A stretch of DNA of 64,000 nucleotides from Castellaniella daejeonensis (lineage in GTDB: Bacteria; Pseudomonadota; Gammaproteobacteria; Burkholderiales; Burkholderiaceae_B), in the NCBI RefSeq assembly GCF_039523555.1, contig NZ_BAAAFN010000006.1, forward strand, positions 62,001 through 126,000, read 5' to 3'. Every line of letters starts with the position of its first letter. The stretch's first letter is position 1. Below, piece after piece: positions 26,468-35,320 of the stretch. The translations under genes were made by a program, and so were the position numbers. The notes under the pieces are model-generated. The model searched no databases and had not been told where the DNA came from. It worked only from the letters and a program-made list of their open reading frames with translations.

Positions 26468-27811
26468 TTACTTCGCCGGCGTGTCCTGCTTCAGCTGAGG
26501 AATGTCCGACTGGCCGGTCTTGGTCAGCAGGCCCGTCTGGGTATAGGTGAACAGCTTGGCACGGGTATCCACGATGTCCAGGTTGCGCATCGTCAGCTGG
26601 CCGATGCGGTCCAGCGGCGAGAACATGGACTCGCCCTTTTCCATCGTCAGGCGGTCGGGGTGATAGGTCAGGTTGGGCGAGCGCGTATCCAGGATGGAAT
26701 AGTCGTTGCCCCGGCGCAATTCCAGGGCGACCTCGCCGGTGATGGCGCGTGCCACCCAGCGCTGGGCGGTTTCGCGCAGCATGATGGCCTGGGGATCGAA
26801 CCAGCGGCCCTGGTACAGCAGACGACCCAGGCGCAGGCCGTTGATGCGGTACTGCTCGATCGTGTCCTCGTTGTGGATTCCGGTCACCAGGCGCTCGTAG
26901 GCGATGTGCAGCAGCGCCATGCCCGGGGCCTCGTAGATGCCGCGGCTCTTGGCCTCGATGATGCGGTTCTCGATCTGATCGCTCATGCCCAGGCCGTGGC
27001 GGCCGCCGATGCGGTTGGCTTCGAGCATCAGCTCGACCGGATCGGCATACTCCACGCCATTCAGCGCCACCGGCTGGCCTTGGTCGAAGCGCACCGTGAC
27101 TTCCTCGGGCTTGACCTCGACTTCGGGCTTCCAGAACGCCACGCCCATGATGGGCTGGACGATGCGGATGCCGGAATCCAGGTGCTCCAGGTCCTTGGCT
27201 TCGTGCGTGGCGCCCAGCATGTTGGAATCCGTGGAATAGGCTTTTTCCGCCGACATCTTGTAGTCGAAGCCGTTTTCCTGCATGTACTGGGACATCTCGG
27301 CGCGACCGCCCAGTTCGTCGATGAACTGCTGGTCGAGCCAGGGCTTGTAGATCTTCAGGTCGGGATTGGTCAGCAGGCCGTAGCGGTAGAAACGCTCGAT
27401 GTCGTTGCCCTTGAACGTGCTGCCGTCGCCCCAGATGTGAACGTCGTCCTCGCGCATGGCCGAGACCAGCATCGTGCCCGTGACCGCACGGCCGATGGGC
27501 GTGGTGTTGAAGTACGTCACGCCGCCGGTGGAAATATGGAAGGCATTGCATTGCAGGGCGGCGATGCCCTCGGCCACCAGTTGCGCACGGCAGTCGACCA
27601 GGCGCGCGCCCTGGGCACCGTAGCGCAGGGCCTTGCGGGGGATCTCGTCGTAATCCGGCTCGTCGGGCTGCCCCAGGTTTGCCGTATAGGCGAAGGGCAG
27701 CGCGCCCTTGTTTTTCATCCACAGCAGCGCGGCGCTGGTGTCCAGCCCGCCCGAAAAGGCGATGCCGACCTTCTGCCCGACCGGCAGGTTTTCAAGAATG
27801 GTTGTGCTCAT
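26468..27811 (-). CDS. argG: Argininosuccinate synthase ArgG
   Basis: This 447-residue enzyme is the long ArgG type found in E. coli (447). It ligates citrulline and aspartate using ATP. The PP-loop motif AFSGGLDTSAAL is near residue 18. The YGAQGARLVDCRAQL region and the MEKGESMFSPLDRIGQLTMRN-type C-terminal block are family features. Together with argF it completes the conversion of ornithine to argininosuccinate. The upstream hydrolase gene ends 39 bp before its start on the same strand. Confidence 0.96.
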   Translation of the reverse strand: MSTTILENLPVGQKVGIAFSGGLDTSAALLWMKNKGALPFAYTANLGQPDEPDYDEIPRKALRYGAQGARLVDCRAQLVAEGIAALQCNAFHISTGGVTYFNTTPIGRAVTGTMLVSAMREDDVHIWGDGSTFKGNDIERFYRYGLLTNPDLKIYKPWLDQQFIDELGGRAEMSQYMQENGFDYKMSAEKAYSTDSNMLGATHEAKDLEHLDSGIRIVQPIMGVAFWKPEVEVKPEEVTVRFDQGQPVALNGVEYADPVELMLEANRIGGRHGLGMSDQIENRIIEAKSRGIYEAPGMALLHIAYERLVTGIHNEDTIEQYRINGLRLGRLLYQGRWFDPQAIMLRETAQRWVARAITGEVALELRRGNDYSILDTRSPNLTYHPDRLTMEKGESMFSPLDRIGQLTMRNLDIVDTRAKLFTYTQTGLLTKTGQSDIPQLKQDTPAK

Positions 27812-27850
27812 GGGGGTCCGGATAAGCCTGAGATTGGAATCAATCCAGCA

Positions 27851-29089
27851 TTATATCGTCGCGGCATGACCCCGGACCTCGTCCAGCCAGTCCATCGCGA
27901 CGGCCGCCGAAAGTCCCAGGTTGCCTGTCTGGCAATGCCCGTCGGCGCCTTCCTCGGCCGTGAAGACGTGCTCGTCCGCCAGCCCGGCGACCGAGCGCAC
28001 GAACAGCCGCGACTGGCGCAGCGGTTCGCCCCCCTCGCCCTCGCCCACCAGGGCCAGGCAGGGGCAGGCGATCCGCGCCAGGGCCCCCTCGTCCACCCGG
28101 AACTCGCGCAAATAGCGGTAAGTCGACCGGAAACTCGCCTGTCCGAACCGCAGCATCAGGTTGCGGGCCATTTCGCGCGTCTGGGCGTTCATCACCGTAT
28201 CGGGGATATGCGGCAAATCGTCCGGACCGAAATCGTCGGCATCGGACAGCCCTGCCGGATCCAGGCCGATGAACGAAGTCATGTAGGCATGCAGGTCGAC
28301 GATGGGCGAATTGGCGATCAGCGCGCCGATGCGCGGCTCGTGGGCTGCGATTCGCACCGCGAAATAACCGCCGAAACTGATGCCCATCAGCGCCAGCCCC
28401 TCGGCCCGCAGGCCCGGCAGCGCCAGGGCGCGGTCCACCACGGCTCTTCCGATGCGCTCGAAATCCGGCACGAAGTGGCTGGCGGCATTGAAGCGCCAGG
28501 TATCCATCTGGCCCGGCCCGGTGAACAGCAGCAGGTCATGGCCGCGTTCCAGGGCTGCGGCGCCGTAGGCGATGTAGGTTTCCTCCAGCGTCCCGTCGAA
28601 GCCGCTGACAATGGCCAGCAGACGATCCCCCGCCGAACCCGGGCCACGCACATGGTAGGCGGGCAGACGCAGACCATCCAGTTCGAACCACCACGGCTCG
28701 CAGGCAATCCCGCCGCTGCGCATCGCGGCCAGGAACGCCCGCCGGCTCGCGAGCCCATGCTCACGATGCAGCGAGTCGTCCACCCGCAGGTAGTATTCCG
28801 CCGCGCGGTAGCTGTTGCAGGCCACCAGATACTGGTCGCGCGCACTGATCCCATGTCCTCGGGACGCCCGCGCCTCGGCATCGGCCTCCTGGCGGGCGGC
28901 CGCCTGGCCGAAGGCGCGCACCCAGGCGTCCGGATCTGCGTCCCCGATCCCGGCGGCCAGCGCCAGGCACTCGCCCACGGCGGCTCCGCCATAGCGCGCC
29001 GTGCCCAGCTGGCGCATGAGCTGGAAATCCATTTCGGGATCCGCGAATCCCCGCACGCGCGTGCGCCCGCGCTCCAACGATCCGGCCAT
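27851..29089 (-). CDS. Alpha/beta hydrolase (FrsA/DUF1100-like)
   Basis: This 412-residue cytoplasmic protein has a helical N-terminal half (residues 1-150) and an alpha/beta-hydrolase domain. The nucleophile elbow is GISFGGY, the acid lies in the late part (LVGEGEGGE region), and the candidate histidine is in GADGHCQTGN. The layout resembles FrsA-like and dihydropseudooxynicotine-hydrolase-like enzymes that cleave C-C or ester bonds. The substrate is unknown. The start at ATG 29089 (MAGSLERGR) is preferred, because the 49 upstream in-frame codons lie in a non-coding-like stretch. It precedes argG on the same strand. Confidence 0.75.
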   Translation of the reverse strand: MAGSLERGRTRVRGFADPEMDFQLMRQLGTARYGGAAVGECLALAAGIGDADPDAWVRAFGQAAARQEADAEARASRGHGISARDQYLVACNSYRAAEYYLRVDDSLHREHGLASRRAFLAAMRSGGIACEPWWFELDGLRLPAYHVRGPGSAGDRLLAIVSGFDGTLEETYIAYGAAALERGHDLLLFTGPGQMDTWRFNAASHFVPDFERIGRAVVDRALALPGLRAEGLALMGISFGGYFAVRIAAHEPRIGALIANSPIVDLHAYMTSFIGLDPAGLSDADDFGPDDLPHIPDTVMNAQTREMARNLMLRFGQASFRSTYRYLREFRVDEGALARIACPCLALVGEGEGGEPLRQSRLFVRSVAGLADEHVFTAEEGADGHCQTGNLGLSAAVAMDWLDEVRGHAATI

Positions 29090-29243
29090 GACATGTCCTC
29101 CGATGATCGCCGCCCGGCATGAGCGGCCGCAGCCGGGCACAGGGTAGCGCGGCATGCAGGCAGGCTGAATCGGGGAAACCACGACCAGCCAGATTCGCAC
29201 CCGGATGTACCGGCAGTGGCCTGTCCGATTCTTCATTCCAGCC

Positions 29244-29274
29244 TTGCCCTCATTGGGATTTTCTGTGCTAGAAT
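29244..29274 (+). promoter_or_regulatory. Candidate tRNA-Ala promoter
   Basis: TTGCCC (29244-29249) and TAGAAT (29269-29274) lie 12-42 bp before the tRNA. The spacer is 19 bp, longer than ideal, so the -35 assignment is weak while the -10 is good. Confidence 0.45.
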
Positions 29275-29285
29275 GCTCGTCTTTC

Positions 29286-29361
<76 letters not shown>

Positions 29362-29392
29362 GAATTCATTCCAGATCAGTACCAAGCGGTCC

Positions 29393-29441
29393 AAAAAAGG
29401 GCTGGAAACCTAGATAAACACTAGATTTCCGGCCTTTTTTT
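29393..29441 (+). terminator. Terminator after tRNA-Ala, supplied by the island
   Basis: A long imperfect hairpin with arms AAAAAAGGGCTGGAAA and TTTCCGGCCTTTTTTT (29394-29441) starts 31 bp after the tRNA and contains a T-run. It lies inside the island, so it would replace the original tRNA terminator that is now at 46746-46780. Confidence 0.65.
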
Positions 29442-29486
29442 CATTCAGACTCGTCCAAAGGTGTTCGTTGCAAGCCACGGTTTCTT

Positions 29487-29545
29487 GACGGTAACATCGA
29501 CGGTAACCCCTATGCTTACCGTCAATTCCGAAAAAAGTTACCGTC
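29487..29545 (+). repeat. Four GACGGTAAC sites before the integrase (candidate integrase arm sites)
   Basis: GACGGTAAC occurs at 29487-29495 and 29499-29507, and inverted as TTACCGTC at 29516-29523 and GTTACCGTC at 29537-29545, the last abutting the integrase ATG. The same motif recurs at the other island end (46644-46652, and 46656-46664 with one change). This is the pattern of integrase arm-binding sites. The copies before int could also give autoregulation. Confidence 0.6.
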
Positions 29546-30778
29546 ATGGCGCTCTCCGAAACCGCGATCAAAACTGCCAAGCCCGGTGAAAAGCCTCGCA
29601 AACTATCGGATGAAAAGGGCCTCTACCTACTGCTGCGGCCGAATGGAGGGCGCTGGTGGCGCTTTGACTACCGTTTCGCAGGTAAGAGGCGCACTATCAG
29701 CTTCGGGATCTACCCAGACGTGTCACTGAAGGCCGCCCGAGCCCTACGCGACGAGGCTCGCTCCATGGTGGCATCCGGCGTAGACCCTAGCGAACAGCGT
29801 AAGACTGAGAAAGCTGCTGCCACGATTGCAGCAGCGAACAGCTTTGAGGATGTGGCTCGCGAGTGGTTTGCGAGACAAAAACCAAACTGGGCAGCAAGCC
29901 ACGCCGAAAAGGTCATCCAGCGACTGGAACGCGATGTATTCCCCTGGATTGGCTCTCGCCCAATCTCCGAACTGTCCCCTCTTGAGATGCTGTCAGTCGT
30001 ACGCCGAGTTGAAGCACGTGGAGCAAAGGACACATCCCACCGGGTGATGCAGAATATTGGGCAAATCATGCGTTTTGCCGTAGCAACGGGTCGTGCCGAC
30101 AGCGACCCTACCCGAGACCTGCGTGATGCGCTCCCCCCTCTCAAGCACAAGCACTTTGCTTCCGTCACAGAGCCAGCCGAAGTGGGAGCCATGTTGCGAG
30201 CATTCGATGGATTCACTGGTACCTTCCAGGTCAAATGCGCCCTGCTCCTCGGCCCACTGCTGTTTGTACGCCCAGGAGAGCTTCGCAACGCACGTTGGTC
30301 CGAATTCGATCTAGAGGCTGCACAGTGGCTGATCCCCGCTGAACGAATGAAGTCGCGTAAAGACCATGTTGTGCCGCTACCCAAGCAAGCAGTCGCCATC
30401 CTGCGCGATCTTTACCCGTTGTCGGGCCACAGAGAGTTCGTATTCCCAGGCCGATCTCCCAAAAAGCCCATGAGCGGCGCTGCCATCAATGCCGCATTAC
30501 GCCGCCTGGGGTTCGACACCGTCAATGAAATCACGGGGCACGGCTTTAGAGCCATGGCACGGACAATGCTGCACGAGCAGTTGCACTTCGCACCAGAAAT
30601 CATCGAGCACCAGCTTGCACACCGGGTTGCGGATAGTCTCGGCAGTGCCTATAACCGGACCAAATTCCTGAAAGAGCGTAGAAAAATGATGCAGGTATGG
30701 GCCGACTACCTGGATCAGATCAAGGTGAGCGGCGAAGTGGTGCCATTCCCCGGCACCAGAGTTCAAGAACAGGCGTGA
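29546..30778 (+). CDS. int: P4-type tyrosine integrase of the tRNA-Ala island
   Basis: This 410-residue recombinase has the DUF4102 N-terminal arm-binding domain (ALSETAIKTAKPGEKPRKL ... ISFGIYPDVSLKAAR), a core-binding SAM-like domain and a catalytic domain. The catalytic residues visible are Arg in RPGELRNARW, the HGFRAMARTML box, the His in HQLAH and the Tyr in GSAYNRTKF. It looks intact. It integrates and, with a directionality factor, excises the island at the tRNA-Ala 3' end. The GACGGTAAC sites sit over its promoter and start. Confidence 0.95.
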   Translation: MALSETAIKTAKPGEKPRKLSDEKGLYLLLRPNGGRWWRFDYRFAGKRRTISFGIYPDVSLKAARALRDEARSMVASGVDPSEQRKTEKAAATIAAANSFEDVAREWFARQKPNWAASHAEKVIQRLERDVFPWIGSRPISELSPLEMLSVVRRVEARGAKDTSHRVMQNIGQIMRFAVATGRADSDPTRDLRDALPPLKHKHFASVTEPAEVGAMLRAFDGFTGTFQVKCALLLGPLLFVRPGELRNARWSEFDLEAAQWLIPAERMKSRKDHVVPLPKQAVAILRDLYPLSGHREFVFPGRSPKKPMSGAAINAALRRLGFDTVNEITGHGFRAMARTMLHEQLHFAPEIIEHQLAHRVADSLGSAYNRTKFLKERRKMMQVWADYLDQIKVSGEVVPFPGTRVQEQA

Positions 30779-30834
30779 ATGTGCCTGAGATTCGTCATCG
30801 CGCCAGATATTCCCCCCCCGCAGCCACTCCCAAG

Positions 30835-31806
30835 ATGAACAGAAGCATTACTGGATACTGGGACGACTCCAGAAACGATAAAAACATTCCTTCGCTGGTG
30901 AAGGATAATCTACGTCCATATACCAGGTCAGATGAAATACACGCACAACTTGCTGACATATGGCGTGCTATTGCAAAGACATATCGATCCGGAGAGTCTT
31001 ATGATCAATTAATGAAAGAGCTAGAGGTTGCGTTTTCCAATCACACGAAAGCGTATGCCAATGCAGTCACAAATTACATGGCCGTCTGTGAGAAGTACGG
31101 CAGCATATACGACACACTCCTCGTGTTTCCGACAGAGAAACAGAAACGGGAGCAAGATGAATACCGTGCAGCACAGGTAGAGTTCGGCAATACGCCTTAT
31201 GCCCGAGTTTTCGAAGATCTAGGTATGTCAGGACTCCTTGAGAGACTGGCCTTTGACTTAGCTGCTGGTCCTCCATACCAGTTTGGCCGCCTAGCTATCA
31301 GGGCAAAAGTCCAGGAAGTATGTCTGCGGTTGATCGAAAGCGATCATGAGGCATCTCTAGGAAACATCAACTCGGCCGCATACATTCAGCACGAAGCACG
31401 ATGTGCGCTTGATCAACTGTTGGCCATCCATGAAAAGAACTACTTCGTAGGACAGCATTCGCCACAGAAGGCGAATGGTGGCCACGCGAAAGCAAGGGAG
31501 CTGCAGGAGGTCAAGAACGAGGTTATCAGGCTCCTTCACGACCTTCGCCCTGAACAAGGCTGGGAAAGCATACAGAAAGCCGCCGATGCCATGCGGGATA
31601 GGCTTATTGGCGAGTTTGTGGAAAACACCCTTTTGAGGGAAACGCAAGAAGGTCCAATCACGTTGTTTCAACGCAACCGAGGCATTACAGAAGGATTATC
31701 TTCTGATGGAATGGAACGTACCTTGAAAAAGTGGATGGGCACCGGCAAGGATGCCGATGCCAAAGTCCATGCGGCCTTCGAGGCTACGAAAGCATCGAAG
31801 GCCTAA
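30835..31806 (+). CDS. Hypothetical helical island protein
   Basis: I do not recognise this protein. It has 323 residues from ATG 30835, or up to 343 from GTG 30775, which overlaps the int stop codon. It is largely helical and charged, with no signal peptide, membrane segment or catalytic motif I can name. Base composition is lower in GC than the chromosome. It follows int on the same strand and ends 9 bp before the convergent Gp2-type gene. The position after int suggests island maintenance or cargo, but no function is supported. Confidence 0.55.
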   Translation: MNRSITGYWDDSRNDKNIPSLVKDNLRPYTRSDEIHAQLADIWRAIAKTYRSGESYDQLMKELEVAFSNHTKAYANAVTNYMAVCEKYGSIYDTLLVFPTEKQKREQDEYRAAQVEFGNTPYARVFEDLGMSGLLERLAFDLAAGPPYQFGRLAIRAKVQEVCLRLIESDHEASLGNINSAAYIQHEARCALDQLLAIHEKNYFVGQHSPQKANGGHAKARELQEVKNEVIRLLHDLRPEQGWESIQKAADAMRDRLIGEFVENTLLRETQEGPITLFQRNRGITEGLSSDGMERTLKKWMGTGKDADAKVHAAFEATKASKA

Positions 31807-31815
31807 AGGACGCAA

Positions 31816-33030
31816 CTACATCCCGCTGGAAAGCTGGCCTGAGGGGCCGGAAACACTACGAGGCCGCCCCCGCTTCGGACCAGGCTTTGGTGTCACCCCT
31901 CTGCCGAACGAACGAGCGCCGTCAGGCAGTTTCAACTTTACGCAGGCATCAACCTTGGTCAGATATTCGGCCACGGTGTTTTCAAGATTCTTGCGTGTCT
32001 TACGATCACGATAATCGATCAGGCCGATTCCGAGGGAATCAAGGCGGCTATATACGATTTTCCTGCTATTACAATTATAGTACCGGCCTTGATTGTTGGT
32101 TACAGCCATCCACCGCTCACCAATCAGTTGCCCGAGCGTGACATCCTCACAGGATTTCTGCCCATCCAGAAACACCAGGGTGTGGTAATGCCACCCGGTC
32201 CTTGGGCCATATTCGAGCTTCCAGCAAAAGCCGACCAGCACATCCTTGTCGAGCTTCTGCTTCAAATGCCCCGGCAGGCTTCGAAAAAAAATATCGCGAT
32301 CCGCTGCCACTTGATCGTGGGGTATTTTGAGACCAAGCGACCAGCCCGTTGCATCGTCGGCCATGTATTCCAGGTCGAGGCGAATGACAAGCAATTTCGA
32401 ATATGCCGTGAACAATCCGTTGATATAACCGATCAAACTCCGGTGGTTTTTGTTTGCGGAGCGCTCAAAGTTGCGGACCGTCTCCTTGAAATCGGGCCGC
32501 TGAGCATCCTGGCGGAGGGCAGTCACCAGGCAATTCAGACATTTGCTCAAATCGTACGCCACAGTCATAGGGAGACGAGGCGTTCTTACATCCATGGAAA
32601 GCGGAAAATACTGCCGATTCTGCACAAAGGCCTGCAGGTATGGGTTGACCTGGTAGTTTGGAAACAAATTGGTCAGCGTGTGGGCGAACTGGTCGTGCAG
32701 CAGGACAACCAGACTATTGGCCAGATGATTGCGAGGCTTCACCGTAAAGCTCTTCGCGCCGAGCGCATCGATTTTGTTTTCGACGGTAGCAAACAGGTCG
32801 CCCTCCGAGCGGGTGATGCATTTCAGGATGTCAATGGCCTTCACAATCCATTGCGCATCGTGATAATCATTGAAAATCACAGACTGTACAGAAGTTCCCG
32901 AGAAATCGTGGTATATGGTTTTTCCTTGCATTGCATCAATCATATTCATACATGTATTCCATAGGACAGAGACGAGCTTTTCTTTTCCGCTCATTGCTAT
33001 CATTGATATTGTGTTGGATGACTCTGACAT
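31816..33030 (-). CDS. Inovirus Gp2 / YagK-YfjJ family protein (putative replication initiator)
   Basis: This 404-residue protein has a C-terminal half with the YagK/YfjJ-type pattern: RLDLEY, a block of FFRSLP, then VGFCWKLEYGPRTGWHYHTLVFLDG and a late EYLTKVD. The WHYH pair in a beta-strand resembles the metal-binding histidines of HUH replication enzymes, and homologues lie in satellite prophages and inoviruses. I infer a role in replication of the excised island. The start at ATG 33030 has a weak ribosome site; internal ATGs 9 and 12 codons later are alternatives. The C-terminus is basic and proline-rich. Confidence 0.7.
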   Translation of the reverse strand: MSESSNTISMIAMSGKEKLVSVLWNTCMNMIDAMQGKTIYHDFSGTSVQSVIFNDYHDAQWIVKAIDILKCITRSEGDLFATVENKIDALGAKSFTVKPRNHLANSLVVLLHDQFAHTLTNLFPNYQVNPYLQAFVQNRQYFPLSMDVRTPRLPMTVAYDLSKCLNCLVTALRQDAQRPDFKETVRNFERSANKNHRSLIGYINGLFTAYSKLLVIRLDLEYMADDATGWSLGLKIPHDQVAADRDIFFRSLPGHLKQKLDKDVLVGFCWKLEYGPRTGWHYHTLVFLDGQKSCEDVTLGQLIGERWMAVTNNQGRYYNCNSRKIVYSRLDSLGIGLIDYRDRKTRKNLENTVAEYLTKVDACVKLKLPDGARSFGRGVTPKPGPKRGRPRSVSGPSGQLSSGM

Positions 33031-33335
33031 CCATTGATCACTTTATATCTGGGTGATATTTGGATATCAAAAAAACCTGAATTGCTGTGTATGGAATGCG
33101 TCCCCAAAGCCGGAAGGATTCCGGTTGGTGTCTGCACACCACAACGTTCTGCGTACATCGAGTTGGTGCCAACAGCAGCGGAAGCTACTGCATGCACCTT
33201 TGTCTGAAACGCGGGGGAATCCTCGACGATCCGAGCCGGTTTGCATGCAGATTGGTTCCCGACGTTGCGATGCGGTCCTGTCCTGCGGGGGCCAGCGCTT
33301 CGCCACCCTCGCAGGTCGTTTCGCCCTGTGATGGG
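33031..33335. other. Gap between alpA and Gp2-type gene: nothing recognised
   Basis: This 305-bp stretch separates two minus-strand genes. Short overlapping open frames occur on both strands, but none has a good start, ribosome site or recognisable product. It probably holds the promoter of the Gp2-type gene. Confidence 0.5.
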
Positions 33336-33767
33336 CTACTCGTCCGAACGCGCAGCAGCGCGGGCCTTGATCCAAGCCATGACCTCGGCCTCGAGCCACC
33401 CAACCGTACGCGGCCCGAGATGGATGCGCTTCGGGAAACTGGCGTCGTACCGTGGCGACAATTTGCGACTGCGGTCGTAAATGGCTGACCGCGACAGTCC
33501 GACAAGTTTGCACAACTCGGGCAGGCGAATGATGCGCCCGGCCGTGTGCAGATTGACCGTGGCGGGTGCCTCGACCTCCGCCACGGAATCGGGCGTGTCC
33601 GAATCGGCGGCCTGGGCTGCAGGAGCAGCATCGGCCACAGTCACTACGCGATAGCGCTGCGGGAAACGTGCGCGAAACCGTTCGGCACGCGACAATTTAG
33701 TGCCAGACGCGCCGGGAGGCGTGGGAAGGGGTACCGACTGGTGAGAGGGTTGTGCAGGTTGAGACAT
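33336..33767 (-). CDS. AlpA-family transcriptional regulator
   Basis: The 143-residue protein has a Pro/Ala-rich, probably disordered N-terminal 75 residues and a C-terminal AlpA/MerR-like winged helix: RIIRLPELCKLVGLSRSAIYDRSRKL, then FPKRIHLGPRTVGWLEAEVMAWI. AlpA proteins of P4-like islands activate the integrase or serve as excisionase-type factors. The start at ATG 33767 has GGAG nine bases upstream; the in-frame codons before it (to 33836) lack a site. Confidence 0.85.
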   Translation of the reverse strand: MSQPAQPSHQSVPLPTPPGASGTKLSRAERFRARFPQRYRVVTVADAAPAAQAADSDTPDSVAEVEAPATVNLHTAGRIIRLPELCKLVGLSRSAIYDRSRKLSPRYDASFPKRIHLGPRTVGWLEAEVMAWIKARAAARSDE

Positions 33768-34124
33768 TTCGGACTCCACTTGGGAATAGATAACGGAAAA
33801 TCGCGCGATGGAATCCATTCTGAGCGAACTACACATCTCCCCACAGTCCGTCTGCTCGACGGAATATATTTACCGAATAGCAGATGTCTTGACTGCAGAT
33901 AAATTCTGATATAGATCCTTTATCGACATCAGCTCTGGTGTTTGGATCAGTCTCTGACACTCCATGCCTACGCATCGGCTCGACATTTGGTTCAGTGCGG
34001 ACAGGTGCAGGCGTGCGACAGTGCCAATACTGCGGTCTGCTACGAGCCCCCCAGAGCCGCAACTTGGCGCAGATACTTAGTTCCTCGCACGAGGGGAACA
34101 ACCCCAGGAGTTTGGTGGCTTCAC
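33768..34124. other. Upstream region of alpA: no supported gene
   Basis: An AT-rich segment (33840-33930) likely contains the alpA promoter on the minus strand. A 102-codon minus-strand frame (33829-34137) starts with GTG inside the small ORF at 34125-34247 but has no family features, so I do not call it. Confidence 0.45.
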
Positions 34125-34247
34125 CTATCCCCCACACCGCCTCCGCCAGCGCTCGGCATCTTGCCGGTCATACCAACAACGACGGCAGTGCTCAATGCCC
34201 AGGCGGACGACCACAACGAAGCCCACAAGGGCCAAAATCTGCTTCAT
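34125..34247 (-). CDS. Small membrane protein (40 aa), hypothetical
   Basis: A 40-codon frame starts MKQILALVGFVVVVRLGIEH and continues with CRRCWYDRQDAERWRRR. The first half is one hydrophobic helix. The second is a basic tail with a C-x2-C pair. A strong ribosome site (GGGAGG) lies 4 bases before the ATG, which is the main reason to call it. It sits between the Cys-cluster gene and alpA on the same strand. I do not know the function. Confidence 0.5.
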   Translation of the reverse strand: MKQILALVGFVVVVRLGIEHCRRCWYDRQDAERWRRRCGG

Positions 34248-34347
34248 GGAACCTCCCTTGCAGAGGCCGCCGTCAAGCGGCCCCCTCTTCCCATTGGATT
34301 AGCTTATGCAGTAAAAAACGCCAGATCTGATGCCTACTCGCAGCCCG

Positions 34348-35244
34348 TCACGCAGCAACTGCGGCCTTGGCCGCAAGCTTGGCCGCGAGAGAGCGCGGCT
34401 GGGGCTGCGTCAGATCTGCCTCGTGAGGTGAAACTTTCCCCGACTCTTCCGGGAAAAACTCCTCCGCAACTGCAGGCAGATCCTCGTCGGTTTCCTCGAA
34501 TGACCCATTCCCAAATCCTAGCCGTGCAGCCTCATCTAGTGCCGCCTGGTCAAAACCCTGTGCCTGACGTTCTGCATCGGCCCTCCGTGCCTCCTGAATG
34601 GCATCAGGTAGCGTCATACCGTCGCGAATGACCAGATCGACATAGAAGATGGGTGTCCGGTAGCTTTGCGTCGTGGACTTGCCGCGTAGCTTCAATTCCA
34701 GCGGCATCGTCGCCAGAAGGCCCCCAGAGGCGGCGGCGTAATATCGCAGACGGGCGGCCAGCGTCCGGATCGAGTTGTACGAAGTCGTTCGGAAGATGAA
34801 AACGCCAATGTCGTCTTCCTCTCCGATCTTCACATACAGCCGTCCGTAGGGCTTGGTGTCGCTCTGATGACGGCAGCAATCCGGGCTGGCGGCACAAGTG
34901 ATGGTTTCCATGTCTGTGCCAGTCCGGCGCTGGCAAGTCAGCCCATCGCTGATCGCCACGGGTCGGCCCGTCTCCCGGTTGAATTGGACGTATTCGGCCC
35001 GCAGGTTCAGGTCGGGATCATTAAAAGGCAGCATGACCGGGATGGTGCGCAGTTTCGTCGCCTGGGATTGCTTCAACAATGCCTCGTGAGCCGGATGCAG
35101 AATCCAGCCATCATGGTTCTGTACCTGGGTGGTCAGCGTAAATTGGTCATCTTTCTCGGGCAGTCGCTTGCCGTTTCGTTCGACAACTCGGCCAATGGAG
35201 ATGCGCCCGACGATGGGCGGGGTGATGGTAAAGCCTTTGAGCAT
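34348..35244 (-). CDS. Conserved Cys-cluster protein of the recombination module (RDF/Gp3-like, often labelled hydrolase or metal-binding)
   Basis: This 298-residue protein begins MLKGFTITPPIVGRISIGR and has a Cys/His cluster (CQRRTG ... TCAASPDCCRHQSD, about residues 100-125) likely to bind a metal. Its C-terminus is acidic, then Ala-rich. Related proteins sit beside YqaJ exonucleases and DUF932 proteins on plasmids and integrative elements. The opening GRISIG pattern recalls Gp3-type recombination directionality factors, but this is tentative. The start at ATG 35244 has AGGAG eight bases upstream. It lies 77 bp after the yqaJ-like gene in the same operon. Confidence 0.6.
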   Translation of the reverse strand: MLKGFTITPPIVGRISIGRVVERNGKRLPEKDDQFTLTTQVQNHDGWILHPAHEALLKQSQATKLRTIPVMLPFNDPDLNLRAEYVQFNRETGRPVAISDGLTCQRRTGTDMETITCAASPDCCRHQSDTKPYGRLYVKIGEEDDIGVFIFRTTSYNSIRTLAARLRYYAAASGGLLATMPLELKLRGKSTTQSYRTPIFYVDLVIRDGMTLPDAIQEARRADAERQAQGFDQAALDEAARLGFGNGSFEETDEDLPAVAEEFFPEESGKVSPHEADLTQPQPRSLAAKLAAKAAVAA

Positions 35245-35320
35245 GGTGAGGCTCCTATAAACGAAAAAGGCCCGCCAGAGGCGAGCCACGAGGGAGTGGA
35301 ATGGGTAGAGGATGCTTCGT

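Noticed and set aside
26438..29122. 894-codon plus-strand frame opposite argG and the hydrolase gene
   Set aside because: It spans two genes and their gap on the other strand and has no domain features, so it is a codon-bias shadow.
33829..34137. 102-codon minus-strand frame upstream of alpA
   Set aside because: It starts with GTG inside another small frame, has no recognisable features and crosses the AT-rich promoter region.
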